This document shows positions 7,550-15,108 of a stretch of 15,127 nt of DNA, piece by piece (positions within the stretch are counted from its first letter, which is position 1; the number at the start of each line of letters is the position of its first letter). Under the pieces are notes generated by a model. That model searched no databases and was not told the origin of the DNA. It was given only the letters and a program-made list of their open reading frames with translations. The stretch is taken from the NCBI GenBank assembly GCA_049416425.1, contig JBMSHD010000051.1, positions 1-15,127 of the forward strand, written 5' to 3'. Origin of the DNA: JBMSHD01 sp049416425 (GTDB lineage Bacteria > Pseudomonadota > Gammaproteobacteria > Francisellales > Francisellaceae). The position numbers and the translations under genes were made by a program.

Positions 7550-9261
7550 GTTTTACTCAGTGTATGGTTTGTCAATAAATAGCGTTTGGGTGTGTGCCCT
7601 AAAAGATACCCTTTTTTCTCTCCAGATGCAAAGTATTGTTGATACTTATCGTCGTCCATAAACACAAAAACCTGCTTTGGAGAATCCCAGGCTTTCCAGA
7701 ATGTGGCCGTTGATTTAAGCGTTTCATCGGCTCCTGAGTTAGCTAATGTGGCTGAGTGCTTCAGCTCGCCTTCAAAACCGACAATCCAGGTTAAGCGATT
7801 GAGATAGAATGGCGCATCATAGAAATAGCCACCGAAATTGGCCACCACGGCTTGTGGATGGGATTTTAATAAAGGCTTTAAAATCGTCGTCAACGGCTTC
7901 ACCGATTTTTGTGAAAAATACTGGGCGCCGCTATAGCCTAAATTCAACACGAAAATCATGGCAATAACAAACAGCATCATGATTGCCTTGAGATTCTGGC
8001 GTTTAAGGTAAATCCAGCTCAGTATGGTTATGATAAGACAAATAAATGCGGCCGGGAAGAAGAGTGCGGAAAGCTCAGGAAAATAGACGAAAAATTGGGG
8101 AATAAACGGCAGAATTATCGATGCCAGTGCCAACAGGGCAAAAAAGGCGATTCCAGCGATAATACTGGCCTTGGTTGCGCTTGAAAAGACGGGTCTGTCT
8201 ATAATCCTATCGAGATGGCGCGCCATTAAGATGGCAAATGGAACGATAGTCGGTGCCAGGTAGCCAGCCAAAATGGATTTGGAAAAGGCGAAAAATAAAA
8301 ATATACTCGCACCCCAGATCAGCAAAAACCAGTCATCGGCATATTGAGTGCGTTGGCGAAAGTGAATATAGCCTTGTTTGATGGCCTGAGGCAGAAAACC
8401 ATACCAGGGGAAAAAGCCGAAAATGAAGATGCCGAGATAGACAAGTTTACTCATTTCCCGCCCTTGCTCATCGGTGGCATATCTCAAGATTTGCTGAACG
8501 ACGACATAATAGTAGGCAAATTGAGGATATTGCTGATTGACCAGTGGAATCCACGGGACTGAAATGATGGCAACGATCACAAGCCCAAGATAGAGTCGAA
8601 TATCGCCCAAAAGCCGCCATCTGCCGGTGACGATCACCCAGATGCCGATGATCATCATTGGAAAGACGATGCCGATAAGCCCCTTGCTCATTACCGCACA
8701 TCCGGCAAAGATAAAGGCAAATAACAGCCAGATGCTACTTTTAAGGTAGTGCTGAGGATATTTCTGTGATGCCCAGAAACAAAGCATGGTGGCGGTGAGA
8801 AAAAACGACACGCCGGCATCCATGGATAGATAGCGTCCAACGATGCCATAGAGGATGCTGGTGCCGCTGATCAGCGCCGCCCACAAGGCCACACGACGAT
8901 TGGTGAAAACGAGGCGAGTCACCCAGTAGACCATGATCACGCCAATGAGTGACAGCACGGGATTGACAAGACGTGCCGCCCAGATATTGAAACCGAAGAG
9001 TTTGAGAAAAAACGCCGTTAACCAATAGATAAGCGGCGGTTTTTCAAAATAGACAACGCCATCGAGATGGGGCACCAGATAGTTATGGCTTATGACCATC
9101 TCTCGTGCGATCTCGGCATAACGACCTTCATCGGGAGTGAAAAACGTGGGCACGCCATAGAGGCAGAAGGCGGCAATCATGACGATGGTAATGATGATCA
9201 GATCGCTGATAAATAAACCATCATAAATTTTTTTGGCAGTTTTTGGCATTAATCGAGTCAT
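7546..9261 (-). CDS. arnT: ArnT-like lipid A aminoarabinose transferase (GT83/GT39 superfamily)
   Basis: This 571-residue polytopic inner-membrane glycosyltransferase should transfer L-Ara4N from undecaprenyl phosphate to lipid A phosphates on the periplasmic side. The first periplasmic loop carries the acidic catalytic motif FFTPDEGRYAEIAREM (D44, E45) followed by YFEKPPLIYW (E73-K74-P75), as in ArnT. About 11-13 membrane segments follow, then a soluble C-terminal domain (about 455-571). The length is close to the 550 residues of E. coli ArnT. It is the first gene of a six-gene minus-strand run and overlaps the flippase gene by 4 bp. The start at 9261 is preferred over the in-frame ATG at 9249 because only the former has even a weak upstream GGA. 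A general PMT-type mannosyltransferase is possible from the domain alone, but the operon settles it. Confidence 0.9.
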   Translation of the reverse strand: MTRLMPKTAKKIYDGLFISDLIIITIVMIAAFCLYGVPTFFTPDEGRYAEIAREMVISHNYLVPHLDGVVYFEKPPLIYWLTAFFLKLFGFNIWAARLVNPVLSLIGVIMVYWVTRLVFTNRRVALWAALISGTSILYGIVGRYLSMDAGVSFFLTATMLCFWASQKYPQHYLKSSIWLLFAFIFAGCAVMSKGLIGIVFPMMIIGIWVIVTGRWRLLGDIRLYLGLVIVAIISVPWIPLVNQQYPQFAYYYVVVQQILRYATDEQGREMSKLVYLGIFIFGFFPWYGFLPQAIKQGYIHFRQRTQYADDWFLLIWGASIFLFFAFSKSILAGYLAPTIVPFAILMARHLDRIIDRPVFSSATKASIIAGIAFFALLALASIILPFIPQFFVYFPELSALFFPAAFICLIITILSWIYLKRQNLKAIMMLFVIAMIFVLNLGYSGAQYFSQKSVKPLTTILKPLLKSHPQAVVANFGGYFYDAPFYLNRLTWIVGFEGELKHSATLANSGADETLKSTATFWKAWDSPKQVFVFMDDDKYQQYFASGEKKGYLLGHTPKRYLLTNHTLSKT

Positions 9262-9282
9262 TCCATGGCGTCAGTGTATGAG

Positions 9283-9311
9283 AGTATATACCAGGGGAAA
9301 AACATTTACCA
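9283..9311 (-). promoter_or_regulatory. Candidate extended -10 promoter for the arn operon
   Basis: On the minus strand a TGG followed by TATATA/TATACT (9283-9290) resembles an extended -10, about 22 bp before the arnT ATG. The -35 position (TGGTAA near 9306-9311) matches consensus poorly. No PmrA-type paired YTTAAG boxes were seen between 9262 and 9517. Confidence 0.35.
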
Positions 9312-9448
9312 GCCCGGTTTTTGAAGCAATGGCAGCGAACAATATACAATCGAGCTATAGAGCAATCTAAGATTTTTGTTAGATGGCGATGAGGCAGTAT
9401 TTTATTTTGGCTTTATTTTTGTATTTATGGTTTTTCAACGATCTTTTT

Positions 9449-9477
9449 TTGAATAAAATTCATCCTGTATTTAATGT
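9449..9477 (+). promoter_or_regulatory. Weak candidate promoter for the propeller lipoprotein
   Basis: TTGAAT (9449-9454) lies upstream of TTTAAT (9470-9475, 15-bp spacing) or TAATGT (9472-9477, 17-bp spacing) in the AT-rich stretch before the gene. Spacing or match is imperfect either way. The 256-bp region between the two divergent genes (9262-9517) shows no other clear element. Confidence 0.25.
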
Positions 9478-9517
9478 GGATACAAATCAATCAACTTGAA
9501 TTTATGGAGTAACTGAA

Positions 9518-12500
9518 ATGAAGTTTAAAAAAGCAAAATTATCTCTTATCACGGTGATGACCATTGGTGCCATCGCCTTGACCGGCTGTGGCGGCTCTTC
9601 CGATGATTCATCTGATAGTGAAGAGACGGTGACGATTTCAAGCCCTGAGGCGTTTGAATCGATACCAGGGACGACGGCGTCACTGACGGTGAGCAACACC
9701 GACACCTTTGCCTTGACGCCAGAGGCGGCAACGACAGCCAAGAATCTTCGTCTTTATTTTGACGATGCCGACATGGCCGAGTTTTTTACGGTTCACTATG
9801 AGAGTTGTGATGCCTTGGAAGCGGGTAAAGATTGCCGCATCACCGTGACTCAGACGGCCGATAAGCTCGAAGAAGGCAGTCAGATCAGCGGGTATATTCA
9901 AGGGGATAACACCGTCAAATATCCAATCGTCATCACCGTTGAGAGGCTTGATATCGTCGATACCGGTGGTATTAAGGCCATCAGTCCCGGTGAAGATGCC
10001 TATTTTGATATCGGCAATCCCACCGATTATGCGATATCTGGCCTAAATTTTGCCACAACCACAGAAGGTGTGAGCTTAAGCGATGACTGTGAAGGTGGTA
10101 TTTCGGCACAGGGTTCATGCCGATTGACCGTTGCGGTGCCGGCGACGGCGACGACGTCTGATCTTGATCTTGAGATCGCCGGAGAGCAATATAATATCAC
10201 TACCGATGGCGAGAATCTGGTTATCGTGCGTCCGGAGCTGAGTTTCTCGACCAACTACACCGATCTTGATAACCCGAGTGATCAGTATAATGTCGTCGAA
10301 CCAGGTCAGAGTTTAACGGTCACCATTTATAACCGCACGGCCGCGAGAGCAAAAGGACTTAATCTTACCGCCACGACGCTCAACGACATCGTGGGTGGAT
10401 TGACGGCCATCTCTAACGGCTGTGCCAGCACGCTGTCGGCCAATAGCCAATGTACGATAAAATTTGAAGCTGCGGCCGGCAGTGTCGATGATCGACAAAC
10501 CTGGACGATCCCGGCGGGTAGCAATTTCGATGCGATCTCAACGGATATGGCTATCGTTGGTCAGGCTGATCTTCTTAACCTGAGCTCGGATGCCGATTCT
10601 GTCATCACTTCAAGCAATACACCCGCCGAGGTGAGCTTTAATCTGGCCAATAGCACAGGGTATGAGATCACGCAACTGGCGATTAAAAACATCGATTCCC
10701 ATTTCACGCTCGATGCGGCTAAATCAAGTTGTGATGACAGCGCCACACTGGCTGTCAATGGCCAATGTACTTATGTCTTTAGTTACAATCCCGGCGAGGT
10801 AGGCGACTACTTTACCAAGGCCTATACCTTTGAGGTTGAAGGGGCAGCCAATAATGTCAATGTCGTCGCCACCGCCGCCATTGACACCATCAACTTAAAG
10901 CTGTTCTACACCGTGCCGTTTGACACCTTACTCTCGGGCAATCAATTGCCGAGTGAGCAGACAACTTTTGTCACCACAGCGACAGTCGATGGCCAGAAAC
11001 AGCTTATCGTCGGCAGCGATGCCGGTATTGCCATCTCCAAGGATGGTGGAATCTTGTGGCGCTATATCACCGCCGGTCAAGGGCTTGCCTCTAATGATAT
11101 TTACGATGAAAGTTATGCTGTCGATGGCAATATGCTTTATGTCGGTACTAATGATGCCGGGCTGTCGGCCATCGATCTGGCAAGCGGGGAGGTAGTGAAA
11201 AACTATAGCATGGGCGATGGGCTTGTTAGTTACAAAATTAAATCACTGGCCATCAGTGATGGTAAGCTTTATGTCGGCTCAGATTCGGGGGTCTCGGTGC
11301 TTGATCTGGCCAGCGGGCAGGTGGATAAGACTTATACGAGTAGCGATGGTCTCGGCAATAACTCTATCTACGCGCTTGTTGTCGATGGTAATAAGCTTTA
11401 TGTGGGTATGCAAAATGGTTATGTCTCGGTTATCGATTTAACGAAAGAAGAAGTGGTTAAAAGCTATAACGACAGCAATGGTCTTGTCGGTGATGATGGA
11501 TATGGCTTGGCGCTTAAAGACAACACGCTCTACTATGGTTCATTCAGTGGCATATCGGTGCTTGATCTGACCACGGATCAAGTGAGTAAAACCTATACAA
11601 CGAGCGATGGGCTTATTGACAATAATGTTTATACTCTGAAACTTGTCGATAACACGCTTTATATCGGCACAGACAGTGGCATCTCTCTACTCGATGTTGA
11701 CAGCGGCCAGGTTATAAAAAACTATGATGAGGGCGATGGCATGGCTGATGATCGCACTATAAACATGAGTATTGATGGTGATCTGCTTTATGCCGCAACC
11801 AGATATGGCAGTCTGTCAACCATCGATGTTTTGAATGATAGCGTTTCGGTGACGCCGGCTTATTTTGCTGGCGCCCAAATTAACTCGGTTGTCGACTATC
11901 AAGGTATGTTATATGCGGCAAATCGCTGGGGTGGTATCCATGTATTTGATGCCACAAACCACACCTATCAAGGCAGTGTCACCGTCGATAACGGTTTGCC
12001 CAGTAATCTTATCTATTCACTTCTTTTGGATGGCAGTACGCTTTATATCGGTACATATGCCGGGCTTACCGTCTATGATCTCGATAGCAAGCAAGTCACT
12101 AAGACCTATACAACAGCCGATGGCCTGATTGATAATCGAACCTATGATATCCTGAAAGATGGACAATCGCTTTATCTGGCTACTTATGGCGGTGGTGTCG
12201 CCGTTATCGATCTGGCCGATGAGACGGTGAGTAGAATCTATAGTGAAGCCGATGGTCTCGGTAGTAAGTATGTTAATGCTCTGGCTTTAGATAATGGCAT
12301 GCTGTATGCCGGTTCGTACAGCGGTGGGGTATCGGTCATCGATCTGGCTAATGAGACGGTGAGCAATCCCTATACTGAGGCTACAGGGCTCGGTAGCAAT
12401 AATGTTTACAGCCTGGCGTTTAATGGCGAGATATTCTATGTCGGAACCGATGATGGCATATCGGTTATCGATTTGACCCACGGTGAGGTTGAGAAAACCT

Positions 12501-12757
12501 ACACCACCGGCGACGGGCTGGGCAGCAACTCTATTTATTCCCTTTCTGCCGATGGAAGTACACTCTATCTCGGCACTAGCAGAGGGCTTTCTTCGCTTGA
12601 TCTGCTCAGCGGTGGGGTAGATAAAACCTATACTACCGCCGATGGCTTGGCTTCAAATTATATCCCTTCGTCAGGCAAATTATCGATTATCGATGGCAAG
12701 CTCTATGTACCAACGCTCGGTGGGCTGTCTGTGGTGCCGGTCGATAGTTTGGATTAA
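9518..12757 (+). CDS. Large outer-membrane-type lipoprotein with Cys-pair beta modules and a 14-blade propeller region
   Basis: The 1,079-residue product begins with a lipoprotein signal (KFKKAKLSLITVMTIGAIALTGC) whose modified cysteine is C24. The following GG lacks the inner-membrane-retaining Asp, so surface or outer-membrane anchoring is likely. A Ser/Asp/Glu linker leads into about four modules of about 105 residues (about 37-465). Each holds a cysteine pair of the type C..L.a...CxIxV (for example C97/C106), resembling Ig-like or choice-of-anchor beta sandwiches. From residue 482 to the end are 14 blades of about 43 residues with consensus GLgsNxIYsLaxDGxxLYvGTxxGISVIDLxxGxVxKTYTtxDGL, akin to the two-component-regulator propeller repeat. 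No enzymatic domain was seen. GGAG lies 8 nt before the ATG. A binding or scaffold role at the cell surface is inference. It is divergent from arnT. Confidence 0.85.
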   Translation: MKFKKAKLSLITVMTIGAIALTGCGGSSDDSSDSEETVTISSPEAFESIPGTTASLTVSNTDTFALTPEAATTAKNLRLYFDDADMAEFFTVHYESCDALEAGKDCRITVTQTADKLEEGSQISGYIQGDNTVKYPIVITVERLDIVDTGGIKAISPGEDAYFDIGNPTDYAISGLNFATTTEGVSLSDDCEGGISAQGSCRLTVAVPATATTSDLDLEIAGEQYNITTDGENLVIVRPELSFSTNYTDLDNPSDQYNVVEPGQSLTVTIYNRTAARAKGLNLTATTLNDIVGGLTAISNGCASTLSANSQCTIKFEAAAGSVDDRQTWTIPAGSNFDAISTDMAIVGQADLLNLSSDADSVITSSNTPAEVSFNLANSTGYEITQLAIKNIDSHFTLDAAKSSCDDSATLAVNGQCTYVFSYNPGEVGDYFTKAYTFEVEGAANNVNVVATAAIDTINLKLFYTVPFDTLLSGNQLPSEQTTFVTTATVDGQKQLIVGSDAGIAISKDGGILWRYITAGQGLASNDIYDESYAVDGNMLYVGTNDAGLSAIDLASGEVVKNYSMGDGLVSYKIKSLAISDGKLYVGSDSGVSVLDLASGQVDKTYTSSDGLGNNSIYALVVDGNKLYVGMQNGYVSVIDLTKEEVVKSYNDSNGLVGDDGYGLALKDNTLYYGSFSGISVLDLTTDQVSKTYTTSDGLIDNNVYTLKLVDNTLYIGTDSGISLLDVDSGQVIKNYDEGDGMADDRTINMSIDGDLLYAATRYGSLSTIDVLNDSVSVTPAYFAGAQINSVVDYQGMLYAANRWGGIHVFDATNHTYQGSVTVDNGLPSNLIYSLLLDGSTLYIGTYAGLTVYDLDSKQVTKTYTTADGLIDNRTYDILKDGQSLYLATYGGGVAVIDLADETVSRIYSEADGLGSKYVNALALDNGMLYAGSYSGGVSVIDLANETVSNPYTEATGLGSNNVYSLAFNGEIFYVGTDDGISVIDLTHGEVEKTYTTGDGLGSNSIYSLSADGSTLYLGTSRGLSSLDLLSGGVDKTYTTADGLASNYIPSSGKLSIIDGKLYVPTLGGLSVVPVDSLD
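10961..12754 (+). repeat. Fourteen tandem beta-propeller blade repeats (protein level)
   Basis: Residues 482-1079 divide into 14 units of about 41-46 residues. The best-conserved core is LYvGTxxGISVIDL followed by KTYTTxDGLxxN. Blades 1-6 and 9-13 are regular. Blades near 11,750-11,980 (residues about 745-820) are degenerate (ATRYGSLSTIDV, ANRWGGIHVFDA) and fall in the middle, where a boundary between two seven-blade rings would lie. At DNA level the copies are diverged, so the array is not a recent slippage product. Confidence 0.8.
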
Positions 12758-12791
12758 GCCTGGATAAAAACAACTATTTGCTTGTTGGTAT

Positions 12792-12819
12792 TTGACAACG
12801 GTGGCGGGTTTTGTATATT
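12792..12819 (+). promoter_or_regulatory. Near-consensus sigma70 promoter for mdh
   Basis: A perfect -35 TTGACA (12792-12797), a 16-bp spacer and a -10 TATATT (12814-12819, five of six) place transcription start near 12826. It sits in the intergenic region after the lipoprotein gene and points at mdh, leaving a leader of about 200 nt. Confidence 0.7.
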
Positions 12820-12884
12820 GTTCACTGAAACTTAAGAATAATTTTAGCTCTTTTAGCGTTATTTCGTTGAAAGGATATTTTATC

Positions 12885-12967
12885 TAACCCCACCTAACCT
12901 CCCCTTGATCCCAAGGGGAGGGAATATTTGTCTCCTCCCCCTTTTTTTAAGGGGGAGGAAGGGGGTT
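12885..12967. repeat. REP/MITE-like double-hairpin element in the mdh leader
   Basis: Two perfect hairpins stand side by side. CCTCCCCTTG (12898-12907) pairs with 12912-12921 across a 4-base loop, and TCCTCCCCCTT (12933-12943) pairs with 12949-12959 across a T5 loop. The outer edges AACCCC (12885-12890) and GGGGGTT (12961-12967) also form an imperfect inverted repeat, giving an 83-bp unit. This C-rich/G-rich paired architecture is typical of dispersed intergenic REP or nonautonomous elements. It lies downstream of the putative mdh promoter, so it should be transcribed, and could act as an attenuator, an RNA-stability element or just a passenger. Copy number in the genome cannot be seen from one window. 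Confidence 0.75.
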
Positions 12968-13031
12968 CTGCGAATAATGCGTAAAGAGCCATAATTTTAC
13001 ATAACTCAATAAACTTAAGGAGAATGATAGC

Positions 13032-13991
13032 ATGGCTCGTAAAAAAATTGCATTGATTGGCGCCGGTAACATCGGCGGTACATTGGCTCATTTAGCGCTG
13101 TTGAAAAACCTAGGCGATGTGGTTTTATTTGATATCGCCGAGGGAGTTCCTCAGGGAAAAGCCTTGGATCTGGCGCAGTGTGGTCCGGTTGAGGGTTTTG
13201 ATGCCACCGTTATCGGCTCAAATGACTACAAAGATATTAAGAATGCCGATGTCGTCATCGTCACCGCGGGTGTGGCCAGAAAACCAGGCATGAGTCGTGA
13301 TGATCTTCTGGCAATCAACAAGAAGGTCATGCAATCGGTCGGCAGCGGTATTAAGGAAAACTGTCCCGATGCCTTTGTCATCTGCATCACAAATCCATTG
13401 GATGTCATGGTTCGTGTACTTCAGGATGCCTCAGGCTTACCCGATCACAAAATATGTGGTATGGCCGGTGTTTTGGATTCCTCGCGTTTTCGCACCTTTT
13501 TGGCCTGGGAGTTTGGCGTCTCTGTGGCGCAGGTTCAGGCCTATGTCATGGGTGGGCATGGCGATAGCATGGTGCCGTTGACGGGTATGAGCAATATTGC
13601 CGGCGTCAGCCTCGACCAGCTGGTCGCTGAAGGTAAGATCACGCAGACTCGTCTCGATGAGATCGTCAAACGCACTCGCATGGGCGGTGGTGAGATCGTT
13701 GGTCTTTTGAAAACCGGATCGGCCTTTTATGCTCCGGCAACATCGGCGATTGAAATGGCTGAGAGCTATCTTCTTGATAAAAACAAAATTCTGCCTTGTG
13801 CCTCTAAAGTGAAAAAGGGCAGCTATGGATTGGATGAAGATCTTTTCGTCGGTGTGCCATCAAAAATCAATGCCAAAGGCATTGAGCCAATTGAGGTCAA
13901 AATCAGCGATAAGGAGCGTGAAAATCTGCAGGCTTCTATCGATGCGGTCAAAGAATTAAAAGCCGCCGCCGATAATCTGGTTGTCTCTTAA
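13032..13991 (+). CDS. mdh: NAD-dependent malate dehydrogenase (LDH-like type)
   Basis: The enzyme interconverts malate and oxaloacetate with NAD+ in the TCA cycle. The 319 residues show the NAD-binding GAGNIGG (G10, G12, G15) and D34 at the end of the second strand, favouring NAD over NADP. The substrate-loop arginines are R83 and R89 in GVARKPGMSRDDL, where R83 gives malate rather than lactate specificity. N121 lies in ITNPLDVM, with D149 and R152 in VLDSSRFR and the catalytic H176 in GGHGDSMVPL. The form is the tetrameric, lactate-dehydrogenase-like MDH common in alphaproteobacteria and many other phyla, not the E. coli dimeric type. AGGAGA sits about 8 nt before the ATG. Upstream are a strong promoter and a double-hairpin element. 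The gene converges with the AT-rich region, and I see no clear terminator in 13992-14075. Confidence 0.95.
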   Translation: MARKKIALIGAGNIGGTLAHLALLKNLGDVVLFDIAEGVPQGKALDLAQCGPVEGFDATVIGSNDYKDIKNADVVIVTAGVARKPGMSRDDLLAINKKVMQSVGSGIKENCPDAFVICITNPLDVMVRVLQDASGLPDHKICGMAGVLDSSRFRTFLAWEFGVSVAQVQAYVMGGHGDSMVPLTGMSNIAGVSLDQLVAEGKITQTRLDEIVKRTRMGGGEIVGLLKTGSAFYAPATSAIEMAESYLLDKNKILPCASKVKKGSYGLDEDLFVGVPSKINAKGIEPIEVKISDKERENLQASIDAVKELKAAADNLVVS

Positions 13992-14075
13992 GGTTATTTC
14001 ATAGCAGCATAAACTCGAATCTTAAAAGTTAAAGTTTGTCGCTCTTTTCCAGATGCGTGATGGATTTCAGTGCGA

Positions 14076-14387
14076 TTACAGGGATTTACTGTCTAGGTTC
14101 GGTGAAAATTCGGCAATGCTTGACAATTCTTCTGATGTTGTAATGCAATTTTTAATACATGCAATTAGGGTGTCAGCTGACATCATGCTATTAAAACAGC
14201 GTAGTTCAACCATAGGATGCCCTCCGTAGATTCTTGGTCTTGCAGCCATTTCACTAGCGTCATTTCTAAAATGATAATATAATTCAAAAAATGCTTCAGA
14301 AGCCAGTACGTATTTTAATTTTTCAGTGTTACAGCAAAAATTCATAAACGCATATTCTTTTTCTATGCCAATGTTCATTTTATGCAT
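14076..14387 (-). CDS. Hypothetical protein, 103 residues, coupled to the ATP-grasp gene
   Basis: I do not recognise this family. The product is soluble-looking, cysteine-rich for its size (C18, C19 and others) and contains RPRIYGGHPMVELRCFNSMM and an apparent helical C-terminus (TLIACIKNCITTSEELSSI). The ATG at 14387 overlaps the stop of the ATP-grasp gene (ATGCATAA). A second in-frame ATG follows at 14378. Neither has a clear Shine-Dalgarno, which fits translational coupling. Codon use is strongly AT-biased, like the ATP-grasp gene and unlike mdh. It may be a complete small protein or a remnant of a longer one. Confidence 0.6.
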   Translation of the reverse strand: MHKMNIGIEKEYAFMNFCCNTEKLKYVLASEAFFELYYHFRNDASEMAARPRIYGGHPMVELRCFNSMMSADTLIACIKNCITTSEELSSIAEFSPNLDSKSL

Positions 14388-15108
14388 TACTTAAAGCTTC
14401 CCATGTGATCAATTTTGCATTCAATAATATGGAGATATGATTCTCTATTTCCTTTTCATTATTACCAGTTATTGCATAACTTGCAATTCTATTATTAATT
14501 TTTTGACGTACTTGAAAAATTTCCCCATAATGCGTTTTAATTTCTTCTGCAATTACCCAAGGATATACAGAAGATGCTTCTGAAACTTTTGTAATGTATA
14601 CCATTTCTGGTGCAGGAATGTCTAGATAACCCGCACATGGCGATATAGAATTTTTTTGTTCATATGGTAGTCCAAGCTCATTCAATAACCATTTTTGAGC
14701 ATAATTAATCCCACTTACTGCTTCAATTGTAGTTACAATATATGTGCCTCCAAATCTTGCTCCAATTTCACAAAAATAGATATCATTTTGAGGTGTTAAG
14801 AAATACTCTGCATGCGTGCAACCATCTGGTGGGCATAATGACTTAAGTACTTGGTGATTTACTGCTTTTATGGCGCGTATGAGTGGATTGTCTACCATTT
14901 GAACAATGCCGCCTACATCACAGTTCATTAAATGAACTGGATTTTTTGTATATTTTACTACAAATTCATGCTCTATTTTACCTTGACTTATGAAGGTGTC
15001 TACATGATACATGGCTCCTGAAACAAAACTTTCAATCATATAAGTAGTAATATTGAACTCTATATTATTTAGTAAGGAACGCGCGCAAAATAACTTCCTT
15101 TTTTTCAT
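14380..15108 (-). pseudogene. ATP-grasp ligase, 5' end removed by IS insertion
   Basis: This is the C-terminal part of an ATP-grasp carboxylate-amine/thiol ligase. The retained region starts late in the central ATP-binding subdomain (YMIESFVSGAMYHVDTF, the E-x-F-V-x-G strand). It continues to the metal-binding segment HAEYFLTPQNDIYFCEIGARFGG, with the conserved Glu and Arg in CEIGARFGG, and a C-terminal lid region. The usual N-terminal domain and the ATP-binding glycine loop (about 150-200 residues) are missing. The apparent first 11-12 residues (MKKRKLFCARS) are just the translated IS terminal repeat (15075-15098), so native coding ends near 15074. It is AT-rich compared with the rest of the window, suggesting horizontal transfer. 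Substrate is unknown. Natural-product peptide bond formation or amino-acid ligation is typical of relatives. Confidence 0.8.

Noticed and set aside
10920..12128. Alternate-frame ORFs of 74-91 codons inside the lipoprotein gene (+ strand)
   Set aside because: They arise from the repeated blade codons read out of frame and have no ribosome sites or recognisable domains.
10961..12754. CRISPR array or recent tandem DNA duplication in the lipoprotein gene
   Set aside because: The repeats are about 129 bp, coding, in frame and diverged at DNA level. They are protein propeller blades.
12885..12967. Rho-independent terminator of the lipoprotein gene
   Set aside because: The T run sits in a hairpin loop, not after a stem, and the element lies downstream of a strong promoter pointing to mdh. 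Some termination activity is not excluded.
13226..13581. Short open frames on both strands within mdh
   Set aside because: They overlap highly conserved catalytic codons of malate dehydrogenase in other frames.
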